A stretch of 64,000 bases of DNA from positions 1-64,000 of the forward strand of contig ML769713.1 of assembly GCA_009733575.1 (NCBI GenBank), read 5' to 3'. The notes beneath the pieces were generated by a model, which ran no database searches, had not been told where the DNA came from, and saw only the letters and a list, made by a program, of their open reading frames with translations. Each line of letters opens with the position of its first letter. Position 1 is the first letter of the stretch. This stretch comes from Gymnopus androsaceus JB14. Its lineage: Eukaryota > Basidiomycota > Agaricomycetes > Agaricales > Omphalotaceae. Positions 9,700-20,390 of this stretch are shown one piece after another. The position numbers were made by a program, and so were the translations under genes.

Positions 9700-11213
9700 G
9701 CAGCTAGGGCTGATTGTAGGGCATTCTAATCCCATCACGTAGCTGTACTTTCTTACTTCCACTTCCCGGATTTTCGAGAACCAACCATCCTCGTTTGAGA
9801 TATTCCGTGTAGTAGGGGCAATCATAGAGCAAATTCTCTTTCAATTTACACATAAAACGCTAGTTCTCTTAGAGTCATAGTTTGTCCATTTTGATTGGTC
9901 AATGGTTTAGGTCCCGCATACCTCGTAAGCTGAGAAACAGTGGGCATGACTTGCGCTGTTACCGTTGGTCCCCCTGAAATGTTTGCAGCTTCATGAGCAA
10001 CCTGAGCAGATTTCATTACTACTCCGGCTAACTGATTCATCATTCCTACACCTTCTTTGAATTGCTGGGATAGTACCTGCATTTCCTTCATGAACAATTC
10101 ATTCGTGGCCTTCTCTTTGGCGGCTTTTTCTAATCTGAACTCTGCAAATTTCGCAGGTTCATTCTTGATGTTATTATCAATTTCTCGAAGCGTTTCATCC
10201 CATAATTCAACTTCTGGGGTAACTTCTTCTTTGATCTTTTGGTAATCCCTTAGATACGAATTATCCGTTTTAGGTAGATCTGGTGCAAATGGAATAGTGA
10301 TTGGCCCTTTTCTGTACGTACTCGGATTGGCTGGAGTATAGTTTTGCACATACATCATCATTGTATTGTACAATGCATTGAATAATGCTCCACCAGTTTG
10401 AGCTCTTTCAGCTGCTTCCATTATTTCTTTAAAGGTAAATGGATCTTCCCTCCTTCTATTTCATAGGGTTTCCCCAGGGATACCTGTTTTAACATACATT
10501 GTCATTGCTTCTCAAAGTGCCAGGTCTAGCGCTGTTCGATATAGCTTAACTGCATCGCTATTGGCAATTAATGCTGGGTCACGCATGAGCTTGTCAACTT
10601 CATTCTGAAACAACTTATTGAAGATTTTCAACTTTTGCAAGTCAATCATTCCAATTGGTTCAAATCGTTCCACTAGGGAGTGCAGTTTTCTACAGGATCC
10701 ATTAACATCTCCGACCGAGTCTGCAAAGATAATACACATCTCCTGTTTAAATTCTTCAAAGTCCGGGGCTTTGACAGAATCCATATCCACCAATAATTCC
10801 TTTGTTTCCACTGTACACCAATGTAACGCTTTTCGTACTTTTGCTTCATTGCTGAGGCCGTCAACCCTATTAAAGATTTCTATGATCTCCTCTAGCCAGT
10901 CTCGTAACCTGTGTGGATGGGCCATGTCAAACCATGGGGCTTGCTTATAGTCCTTTGGCAGATTAGCATTGTTCAATTCTGCTCTTACTGCCGCGGTCAA
11001 GGGAGGCAGGCCATAAAGGTCAGTAGCCCTCGCTTCTGGTGTTTGTTCTCCGTTTACAGACATTGTTCTTGTATTTTGCGATTTTAAGGTACTAAGTGTT
11101 CTGGGCGTTAACGGCGCAAAACCACTAATATCCATTGGATTGTTTAATGACAATAACAATAATAACTGTTCAGCAGTTAATAATAGCTGTTCCTCCTGTT
11201 GGAAGAATGGCAA
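9700..11213 (-). pseudogene. Ty3 element 2 gag
   Basis: The frame 11213-10512 has a retrotransposon-gag core (FDMAHPHRLRDWLEEIIEIF, then ALHWCTVETKELLVDMDSV and DFEEFKQEMCIIFADSVGD). The frame 10421-9846 continues it with FAPDLPKTDNSYLRDYQKIK and an amphipathic region. Both frames carry premature ends. It would form the capsid of the element. The PBS and LTR lie just upstream at 11714 and beyond. Confidence 0.7.
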
Positions 11214-11716
11214 ATCTTCTTCTTGTTCAAAGTTTTCTGGGTTGGTAATGATCAGCTGCGGTGCAACACAATTTTTCCCTTTGGAGTTTGTTGTAATGGT
11301 TCTCGAAGTAGTACTTCTAGAACCAACATTATCTGAAGTTGGTGATGCTACTGGTCTATTTGTTGATCCAGTTGCTTCGGTTTGTCTTGGGACTGTGGGA
11401 GTGAAACTTCCTGAGGGTCTGTCATTTTCTATGTTACGCGGAACAAATACAGAAGGCTTTGATTTAGCTTTCCTTGCAGGTAGTCCTTTATAGGCAGCAA
11501 CATTGTCTTCAGAAATTATTCCAGCTCTTTGAGAATTTCTTGTTTCTCTGGTTTTAGGTTTGGGGTGACCTGCTCTACTAATGGTGGGCGTAGAACTAGA
11601 TCAATTGTCAGACAAGTAATCCTTTTTTCTCGTTTACTGAGCAAACTTGATTATAATTCCAGTAAACTCTTTTGAGTTGTACAAGAGATTTTCCACCCCT
11701 CACAGTGGGCTCCAGA

Positions 11717-12462
11717 TAACAAGCTGTGGGTCCGTTGGTTCAAATAGTGTAGAGCAATCAACACTAAGCGATCGGAACACAGGGGGTTTGGCTATCAATT
11801 TAAATAGTGAGGGTGCATTGTCAAAAGTTCCGCAAAGAAAATACTCTATTTGTCTCTCGGAAGTGACTGGTGTTTCTCGAAGTGATGCTGGTAGACAATT
11901 GAAGGATAGGATCTCCTTTTCTAATCAATCTATACTGATTCGGGGCAATGATAGGGGCAACAATATAACAATAACAACAAAAAGAACCACCAACAATATG
12001 GCTTGGTTCAACAAAGTGATTCCCAACAGTAGGGCAAAACCACTCAGGACAACAGACAGTTTGTTTCCTGTACACCTGAGCTAGTTGCAACAGATGGTTG
12101 TTTCTTGGTGGTCACACTAGACTCCTCGAAACTAAAACAGCAATTTGACTTGGTATAAGTCTGGGGTTTTTACAGTTGTCAGGATTATAAGTCTAACGCT
12201 GGGTGCAATAAACAACTCTTTTCTGTACCACACGAAGTATTACTTTGGTTCACAAGGGAGTGGTATCTTTCCTGTCTCAGCCATAGCTACGTCAATGAGG
12301 ATTCACACTAGCAACAAATGAGGTCCAAAGGTAACTTGTTTTGCAAAGGAAATATAGCTAGGCTTTTATACTACTCTCGGCCAGACACTGGTTAAATAAT
12401 AAGGTACTTTGAGAATCCAGAGAAATGGTACAACTTATTCAGAAAAGGAGAAATTATAATAA
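11717..12462 (-). repeat. Probable 5' LTR of Ty3 element 2
   Basis: The downstream end abuts TGGAGCCCACTGTGAGG, nearly the same PBS as element 1. A TATA-like AGTATAAAAGCC lies on the minus strand near 12365. The upstream end may be TGTTATTATAATT at 12462. The inner end reads GCTTGTTA rather than a clean CA, so the exact limits are uncertain. Confidence 0.45.
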
Positions 12463-13329
12463 CATAGTCCGTATATGCATATATCTGCAACCCTAATGTC
12501 CGTTCATCTGCTTCTTATTGGCATTATACCCTATTTCTATCTGTGTTATACACCTTTGGTCCTTTCCTGGGCAATGCGTACTGCTATGTAGCTGATGCAT
12601 GTCCAGTGCTGCGCTCACTAATCCCATCATAGTTCTGTTTTCTCGTCGTAACTTATTGTATCCTCCTTTCCTTCTTTCGTATTATCATTCTCCGTCCTTG
12701 TAGCTTTCCAATCATACTCATATCTCTATATCCCTGCAGTATATTCACTCTGTCTATTACACATTGTTTCTTCCGTTTCTCGGCAGACACATACGCCTTC
12801 CAATACTGATACACATCACTTTGAGGGTCTATGTATACTCTCTTGGCTTCATCAATCCTCCTGTTCTTATTTCGTTCTTTTGGCATACACTGGTTATCCA
12901 TTTGTTCGGCGCCAAACAGAATATTGGCGCTTCCTCGGTATCAAGCTTCAAAGTATCCTTTGGCTATCATGACAATCTCGGCATCAGCCCACTGGAATTG
13001 GTTCTGTCCTGTTTTGCAAAGTTTATATCCTTCCATAATCCCTGAGTTACTTGTCTTCAGAGTGTATCCTTTGGAGCTCGAGTCTATGTGGGCGATGTGC
13101 CTCTTTTAATATGAGTTCTGGCATTGACATGCCAGTAAGACTCCGCTACCAGACTACAGATTCCTACAAACTACTTAGAGCTGATATCAGTCTAATACCA
13201 TGGCTCTGTTGGTCCGAGTACTTCCACACTTATTAGACTCGTTACAGCTATCAGCTCGGGCTCGCTATAGCTCTCTTATACCGTCTCTAGAAGCAAACTT
13301 GTCAAGAATCGCGTTCTCATGGTCTTGCC
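12463..13329. other. No supported gene
   Basis: Only short shadow frames occur here. The stretch from about 13040 contains imperfect codon-like sequence upstream of the next gene and may include lost exons of it, but I cannot place splice sites with confidence. Confidence 0.3.
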
Positions 13330-14149
13330 AAAAATTTGGCGTATTACTGCTCCACTCTCATTCCTCAAATTCTGCATCACATCCTTTTTGTCAAAGGCTC
13401 AAGGCCTGATACTCTTGCTCTCCAGGATCTGAAACAGGAGCATTGTGTTCCTCTTCCATTTATCGCTTTTATCACAACATTGGTCTGTCTCTGTTACTCC
13501 TCATTTCTTATGCTATCTGATAAGTTTTTCCAGATTGAACACTCTCTCTGTGAATGGGCTTTTGGGTATCATGTAAAGGTTACTTTCGAGGAAATGCATG
13601 ACCTTCCAATGTAAGTACTACGTTCTCTCCTCCTTGTCTATTCATCTGATATTTGATTATAACTACCTATTGATTTGTGGTAGCTTGGAGAAGATTGAAG
13701 AACATTCCAAATCTTATGCTTGCCGTCTCGAAAAGACAATGTACAAGGCTATGGTGTAGGTCTACTTTATTTGCTCCTCAACTCATTCACCCACAATGGC
13801 TTATAGAAATATGCAAGTTGACCAATGTCCCCAAGACGATTACAATTGGGAAGCACTCGCAGCCTTGGCTAATGAAGAGGACAAGGCATTGGAAGCAGAT
13901 GATGAGGAGGATGAAGAGGAGGATGATGAGGAACAAGAAGCCGGTAAGAACAATGTCAAGGAAGGGGAAGCCAGTAAAGACAACAGGGCAGAGGAAGCCC
14001 ATAAGAAGGATGGCGAGGTAGATGATGCCAGCAACATGGATGGTGGCAACGGTGACCACGGCAAGAGCAACCACCGTGATAAACCTTTTGAGGACAACAA
14101 TGAAGATCATCTCGCTAAACCGTCCTCCAGCACTACTTCCAACAACTAG
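13330..14149 (+). CDS. DUF6532-like basidiomycete protein with acidic C-terminal tail (3' part)
   Basis: Three exons can be joined in phase: about 13330-13610, 13684-13757 and 13808-14149, with donors GTAAGT and GTAGGT and acceptors GGTAG and TATAG. The protein has a hydrophobic helix (PFIAFITTLVCL), the segment IEHSLCEWAFGYHVKVTFEE, then LEKIEEHSKSYACRLEKTM. This resembles the C-terminal half of DUF6532 proteins that are expanded in Agaricomycetes. It ends in a long Glu/Asp run (EEDEEEDDEEQE). Function is unknown. The N-terminus is not found, so the copy may be truncated. The minus-strand gene at 53477-56134 has a similar IEHTLNEYSEG segment. Confidence 0.45.
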
Positions 14150-14189
14150 CAGGTATTTATTGTTAATATTTTCATTGTTTATTTTACAC

Positions 14190-16003
14190 TGATGAGTTAG
14201 ATTTGTGCTAGGTATGAAAACCGACCAAACAACAATCACCCCAGTCAGATACAATCCAGAAGGTTTAATTTAATGCGAGGAAGGAGGTTGCTGAAGGTTC
14301 CCTTGACTACTAATTGATTCAAAGAGAAAAAGCACTTGACAGTTGGCACAGAGAGTGCGAGATGAACAAGGTTTTATATTTGGAGGGAGGTTTTTGAAAA
14401 GCCAACTAACGTATAATGACGCGCTGAACTAATCGAGGGGAAAGCAAACACCAAAACATGGGTCAAGTATGCCGACTCAACAAATGACTTTGCGTATCCG
14501 CAGTGAAACACCAAAGCACGGGTCAAGTACGCCGGCTCAACAAACAACTTTGCGTATCTCGGGAGCCTTTTATGTCGCCGCGCAATGATACTCCAACTCT
14601 CAGGGAATCCCGCGAGTTACCTAACAAGCTTATATGACCGCCATGCAATTCACTCGAGTAGGCGTTTTTAACACACTCAGCAAAGAGCGGGCAAGGGGTA
14701 GAATCTGTTGGTAAAGCTAGGTAACACTCCAAGAAGCTTCCTCCCTAAAACTAGACCAAGCCGACACTTCAGTCCAAGACCTTTCCTAATCAACAACGGG
14801 CTCGTCAAGGTGTGCACGTTAGGCTCCACCTGCGGTCCTAAGACTGATGTGACCTCTCTTTGAGATGAAAACCAGGAATGCTCGACTTAATAGCCGGGAA
14901 GTAGAATGAACAGCCTCAGTATTATTGAGGTTACAAGAAGGCCACCTGTTTCAAAGGTTGCAGAGGCATCTGAGCATGTATGAATCACTACAGGTCCTAA
15001 GATAGAACTGCATTTCAGGTATCAAGTCTAACTTGTTATTCCAAGATAGAATAGCTACCCTTATATACTGAGCAAGATATAATAAAATAGGAAAATGAGA
15101 GAAACTGAGCGAGATAGGATGAAACAGAGTAAGTAAAATAGAAAAAGATAAATAATGTCCATATATGCGTGTATACTATGGTTTTGCCTCGACGTTTTCC
15201 TGCCTTGTTCATTTGTCTTTCTTGATTGGGTTGACCTTTGGGATTTTGGTCTGAATCAACTCAAGTCATTTGCCTTTTTACAAGGCTCGCCAGTTCCTTT
15301 AGCAGAACAGCCCTTGGAAGTATTTCTATGTTTTTCCTTGCCAATGGGAGACTGGTTATTATCCCTAGTTCCGCGTGGTCTTGAGTCTAGATGCCTGGTA
15401 GCATATGGATCTCGGTAAAACGCTGAGGCTTGGATAGAAACACTCCCTGGTCCTTCCATGCTCTAGAAGTAGCTACAGCAAGTGGGTCATGTGGCCGCAT
15501 TGGATTGCCACGGCTATCTGCCTGGGTGCTTTCCAGCAAGTGTCAACTTTGAGGGCACCCGTTAGGGTACTTCCTCATCTTGGTCCACCTTGCTTTGTTT
15601 AATAAACTTGAGTGTCATCTAGACTCCTTGGTGAACTGATTGCGGAAGCGATGCCTTGTTAAGACTTCAATCCCTTGGGTATATCCTTTGATGACCTAGC
15701 CTAGTATAACTGGTATGTGGGCTCGTTTATCTGCCTCGGTCAGCAACTTGTTATCCAACAAGCTTGCCTCGCCACACCATACCGCACATAGGACTTTGAT
15801 CAAGGCGCATTCACAAAGTTAAGTATGGTACCATTGCGCGTACCGTTACTCTGCAACCTCTTGTGTAAAATAGGTCCTTGGTAGATTTTAACTATCAGCT
15901 TGGGCTCACTATAGTTCTCTTATTGATCATGTTTTGTTACTAACAGAACCTAGGATTATTGGTTCTGCGCAGTTCTAGCCTTAGCCGAAAAATCGGCATA
16001 TCA
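14190..16003 (-). repeat. Dispersed repeat family 1, copy A (1.81 kb, full length)
   Basis: On the minus strand it begins TGATATGCCGATTTTTCGGC and ends AACTCATCA, with LTR-like TGAT...ATCA termini. The tetranucleotide ACAC flanks both ends as a possible target duplication. Three other copies in the window share long stretches (17130-18527, 18528-19790, 50973-52078). No protein domain is visible. A TATA-like TATATAAGGGTAG segment is conserved in several copies. It may be a long solo LTR or a non-autonomous LTR element. Confidence 0.6.
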
Positions 16004-16124
16004 ACACTGAGTTCTGGTTCTAGGTTTGGGAACCCCCATTTTGTACATAGGTTCATCTCTTGCCTTCTTTTGCTAGTGTATATGACTGACCTCGTACAAA
16101 GTCTCTCACTCATCAATTCAAACA

Positions 16125-16231
16125 ACATCATATATGCAAAACATTAGTACCTTTGTTTCTAACCATATATGCAAAACATTAGTACCTTTGTTTCTAACCA
16201 TATATGCAAAACATTAGTACCTTTGTTTCTG
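16125..16231 (+). repeat. Three tandem copies of a 35-bp unit
   Basis: The unit contains ATATGCAAAACATTAGTACC followed by TTTGTTTCTAACC. Three near-identical copies lie directly next to one another between repeat copy A and a low-complexity insert. Confidence 0.8.
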
Positions 16232-16712
16232 AGGCATCCTGGGATGGAACTTTTATCCTAGGATGCCTCAGGATGACCCAGGATGCCCCAGGATGCCCCA
16301 GGACATCCCAGGATGACTAGGATACCTGAGGTGTCCAAAGTTTTACCCTTTTTCCTGGGCCAACTAGGATGCCTCAGGTTGCCTAAGAGGACTAGGTGAC
16401 CTTAGATCCTCCTGGGCCCAAAACAGTTTTTGCTGATGGAAAACCTTCATCAGTCTGCAGTTGTCCTCTGTCATACTGAGGGAGTCTTCAGCTTCCTTGG
16501 GACATCTCAAATCACCTATGACAATCCTGGATGCCCTGAAGATATACTTCTTTGTCTTCAGTCTATTATAAGATCCACTGTGTAGACCTTGCAGTGTCTT
16601 GTTATGACCTATCAACACCTAGGCAAAAGGCTAAAACTTTGGATGCCCGGGAGGCCTGGGAGGCCTAGGTGTCCTCAGGTCATCCCAAGTCCTAGACCAT
16701 GTTTGCTGATGT
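16232..16712. repeat. Two low-complexity stretches ending in TTTGCTGATG
   Basis: The segment is rich in degenerate CCTCAGGATG and CCTAGG words. TTTTTGCTGATG occurs at 16427-16438 and ATGTTTGCTGATG at about 16700-16712. Both match the right terminus of the elements at 6405 and 21172, so these are probably members of the same family. I cannot place their left ends. From 16713 to about 17130 I see no gene. Confidence 0.5.
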
Positions 16713-17129
16713 TATTGTACTAGCTGGATGCATGAGGCTCCATTAGGACTCCGAGGCAGGTGTAATGGATGGGGTATTTTTGGGTTGCGCATTGCAGTGT
16801 TGGATGGGCTGTGGGCAATGGGCAAAAGTCATGGTCATTTTTTGATGACTAGTCATTGCCCATCAATATGGACAAAAAGTGACTTGACTTTGCCCTTGAT
16901 TGGCGCCCATGAGTGCCTATTGACTTTAGCCCAAGCTTAGCACTCATAAGTGCGAATTTCCTGTGCTCAAAGGTCAACCACTTTTGTCATCATGGACCAG
17001 GGCCTAGGCAGTACAGCATTCTATTCATTCTACAAATTAGGACAAACAGTCAAAAGGCAAGTCATAAAAACATGCCCATGACTGTATTTCTCTGCCTGTC
17101 ATTGACTTTGATGCCTGTCGTATGACCTT

Positions 17130-18527
17130 GCCAACACTGGCGCATTGCTAGAGGGTGCCAAGGTATACCTGCCATGGCATCACCAACGCGGCCACCTGAT
17201 CAACCTCATTGCAATCACTCTTAGAGCAAGGAATGACTAGGAATAAATCCTGTCCAAGCTTCAGTGTTGTTCCGAGACCCATGTGCTACAAGGCATCTAG
17301 GCTTGAGTCCACACAGAACTAGGCATAATGTCTAGCTTGCTATTGGCAAGGCAAAGATGGATATACTTCCAAGGGCTGTTCATGGAATGTTTCGAACACC
17401 ATAGAACTTCACCGAGTCATAAATTTGGAGGACCTGCACAGTGTCTGAGGCAAAAGAAAGTGACTCGAGTTCATCTAGGACCAAATTCCAAGCATTGCCA
17501 TTCCGAGTTATGGATTTCCCCAAGATTAGGTGTGCCAAGATGATTTATTGAGGAAGATTATTTATTATTTTACATTTATGGACATGTCTTGATCTCTTTC
17601 ATATTATTTCTTTGTTTTAGTATTTTTCCGAGATGTACCAGTATATAAGGGTAGCTACATTCTACGTGGCAATCCAAGTTAGACTTGATGCCTGAAATGC
17701 AGTTCTATCTTAGGACCTGTAGTGATTCATACATGCTCAGATGCATCTGCATTGTCCTCTGCAACCTTTGAAATGGGTGGCCTTCTTGTAACCTCAATAA
17801 TACTGAGGCAATTCATTCTACTTCCCGGCTATTAAGTTGAGCATTCCTGGTTTTCATCTCAAAGAGAGGTCACATCAGTCTTAGGACTGCAGGTGGAGCC
17901 TAACATGCACACCTTGACAAGCCCGTTGTTGATTAGGAAGGTCTTAGACCCAAGTGTCGGCTTGGTCTAGTTTTAGGGAGGAAGCTTCTCAGAGTGTTAC
18001 CTAGCTTTACCAACAGATTCTACCCCTTGCCTGCTCTTCACTGAGTGTATTAAAAACACCTACTCAAGTGACTTGCATGGCAGTTGTATAAGCTTGTTAG
18101 GTAACTCGCGGGATTCCCTGAGAGTTGGGGTATCATTGCGCGGCAACGTAAAGGCTCCCAAGATACACAAAGTTGTTTGTTGAGTTGGCATACTTGACCC
18201 AGGCGTTGATATTTCACCGCGGATACGCAAAGTCGTTTTTTGAGTGGGCATACTTGACCCAGGCTTTGGTGTTTGCTTTCCCCCTCAATTAGTTCAGCAT
18301 GTTATTGTACATTAGTTGGCTTTTCAAAACCTCCCTCCAAATAAAGTCCTTGTTCATCTCACACTGTCTGTGCCACTGTCAAGTGCTTTTCTCTTCAAAT
18401 CAATTAGTAGTTGAGGGAACCTTTGACAATCTCCTTCCTTGCATTAAATTAAACCTTTTGGATTAAATCTGATTGGGGTGATTATGATTTGGTCAGTTTT
18501 CATACCTAGCACAAATCTAACTCATCA
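17130..18527 (+). repeat. Dispersed repeat family 1, copy B (diverged, 5'-truncated)
   Basis: From 17640 to 18527 it mirrors 14190-15060 in inverted orientation at high similarity. The upstream part (17130-17640) is recognisable but much more diverged. It ends in AACTCATCA at 18527, the same terminus as copy A, and directly abuts copy C. Confidence 0.65.
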
Positions 18528-19795
18528 TTGTGGCAAGCCAATGCGGCCACATGACCAACTTGCTGTAGCTACTTCTAGAGCACAGAAGGACCAAGGAAAA
18601 TTCTATCTGAGCCTTAGCATTTTACTGAGATCCATATGCTACTATGCATCTAGACTCGAGACCGCGTGGAACTAGGAATAATAACTAGTCTCCCATTGGC
18701 AAGGAAAAACATAGAAATACTTCCAAGGGCTGTTCTGCTAAAGGAACTGGCAAGCCTTGTAAAAAGGCAAATGACTCAAGTTGTTTCAGACCAAAATCCC
18801 AAAAGTCAACCCAATTGAGGAAGTGTTAGGATCGTGCAAGAACCAAGACTAGCCAAGGGTTCCCGGATGGAGCCGAGGTAACCGAAGCTTTGGCTAGTGA
18901 CCGGAAGGTGATGGACGTTGGTGAAGCTATTAGCAACACCCTCGCCACGCTGTAATGTCTGATGAGGAAGAGCGAAGCTTAGCGAGACAAGATTTGTCGA
19001 CATTGGCAAGCCGACGGTCAACCGAGACGATACTGAGATAAGCGGAAGTTACTTCCGAGAGGATATGGTGTATCCAAGATGATATTTAAACTAAGGTACG
19101 ACAATCGAGTACAACTACTTATATACTGTATCGACCGTCGGACCCGAGTAGGTAAAAGACAATAAGTATGTGATGCCGGATCGTTCGGCATATAAATATG
19201 GAAAGTGTATTTAGTTAAAAGACAAAAAGATAATATAAACAAAAGAACAATAAGGTGGCCGAGTATGTCCGAGATACAATCAGCCGATAGTTACCGAGCC
19301 GTTGCGCGGAAGCGTTCGGCAGCAAGCCGAAGCGCCTCGGCTCGCATGGATATAACAGGAAGACAAACAAACAAGGCAGAGAAATGTCAAGGCAAAACCA
19401 TAGTACACATGCATATATGGACATTATTTTATCTTTTTCTATTTACTTATTCTGTTTCATTGTATCCCACTCAGTTTCTCTCATTTTCCTATTTTATTAT
19501 ATCTTGCTCAGTATATAAGGGTAGCTATTCTATCTCGGAATAACAAGTTAGACTTGATACCTGAAACGCAGTTCTATCTTAGGACCTGTAGTGATTTGTA
19601 CACGCTCAGATGGGTCTGCATTGTCCTCAGAGTTTTGAGTACTCTACAACCTTTGAAATGGGTGGCCTTCTTGTAACCTCAATAATACTGAGGCAATTCA
19701 TTCTACTTCCTGGCTATTAAGTCAAGCATTCCTGGTTTGCATCTTGGAAAGAGTTCACATCAGTCTTAGGACCGCAGGTGGAGCCTACGGAGGCA
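18528..19795 (+). repeat. Dispersed repeat family 1, copy C, interrupted by a solo LTR
   Basis: The sequence starts inside the repeat (at the segment CCAATGCGGCCACATGACC), continues to 18823, is interrupted by a 534-bp solo LTR, and resumes at 19358 through GGACCGCAGGTGGAGCCTAC. Copy B ends exactly at its left edge, consistent with B having been inserted into C. Confidence 0.65.
18824..19357. mobile_element. Solo LTR (534 bp) with 5-bp target duplication GGAAG
   Basis: The ends are TGTTAGGATCG and ATATAACA (TGTTA/TAACA inverted). GGAAG lies at 18819-18823 and again at 19358-19362. The uninterrupted repeat copies at 15220 and 51760 provide the empty site (AAGGAAGACAAAC), confirming the boundaries. 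A TATAAATATGG box lies near 19192. No internal retrotransposon sequence remains, so LTR-LTR recombination is implied. Confidence 0.85.
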
Positions 19796-19833
19796 TGGGA
19801 GCAAACAGAGAGTTGAAATGCTACAGTAATAGG

Positions 19834-20309
19834 TCAAATGTCATTGACATATTTTAACACAAGGTCTGCAAGTGCACAGCTAAGCCTGTGATGATCTCTT
19901 CCAAAATCCCTAAAACATTGCTTGACACTGTGATGGATATGATCTGCAAATCCTTGCATGGAGTTTATCCATTGAAGAGCATCATCCATGTGATTCCATG
20001 GCTCTGGAGATGCTTTGGATGTCCAGCATCCTAGTATGCAGATGACTGGAAAAAAAATATAATGCAGCTTAAACATTGCATAAGAAAGGAAGAGCAAATA
20101 CAAACATACCAGCAAGAAACTCAATACAAGGTTCCACATGAAATGCTGTAGAGATAATATTGAAATCTAGCTACAGCAGAATGGTCTTAGAGGATAAACC
20201 AACTGCATTGGGAGGTTTGAGTAAACCTACCAAATTCTTGATAGCTGCTGCAGTTGGGGAAATTTTTTGTTTTGCAGCAACTGATACCTGGGATAGCTAC
20301 AGAAGTGCA
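19834..20309 (-). CDS. Small 3' exons downstream of the micro-exon array
   Basis: Minus-strand exons 20309-20288, 20247-20231, 20170-20110 and 20045-19834 join in a single phase. The boundaries are donors GTATCAG, GTAGGT and GTATGT, and acceptors CTACAG, CTGCAG, CTGTAG and TTCCAG. The predicted piece begins CTSVAIPAAIKNL and ends in LADLVLKYVNDI with a TGA at 19836-19834. It contains WNHMDDALQWINSMQGFADH and a His-rich helix. I do not recognise a domain. The first exon begins in phase 0, which fits the 3-nt exons upstream. The 40-nt second intron is short and the least certain part. Confidence 0.45.
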
Positions 20310-20390
20310 CTGTAGAGGGAGGAACACATTGCTTTAAGAATATGATATAGAAAAGTTGGTACTTACATCATAGCAAGATGGGAGACATTA

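Larger units (their letters stand above)
3304..12460 (-). mobile_element. Ty3/Gypsy retrotransposon 2, degraded and nested with insertions
   Basis: On the minus strand the order is LTR (about 12460-11717), PBS-like TGGAGCCCACTG at 11714, gag (11213-9700 and on to about 8090 in pieces), protease (7975-7394), linker, RT (6413-5571), RNase H (5462-4752) and integrase (4531-3304). All major domains are present in canonical order, but frames are broken at many places. Three later insertions interrupt it: a TIR element in gag (9028-9692), a low-complexity element between protease and RT (6405-6768), and Ty3 element 1 in the integrase (junction near 3303). The 3' LTR has been displaced out of view. 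Confidence 0.85.

Noticed and set aside
13840..14100. Serine-rich minus-strand protein
   Set aside because: It is the complement of the acidic Glu/Asp tail of the DUF6532-like gene.
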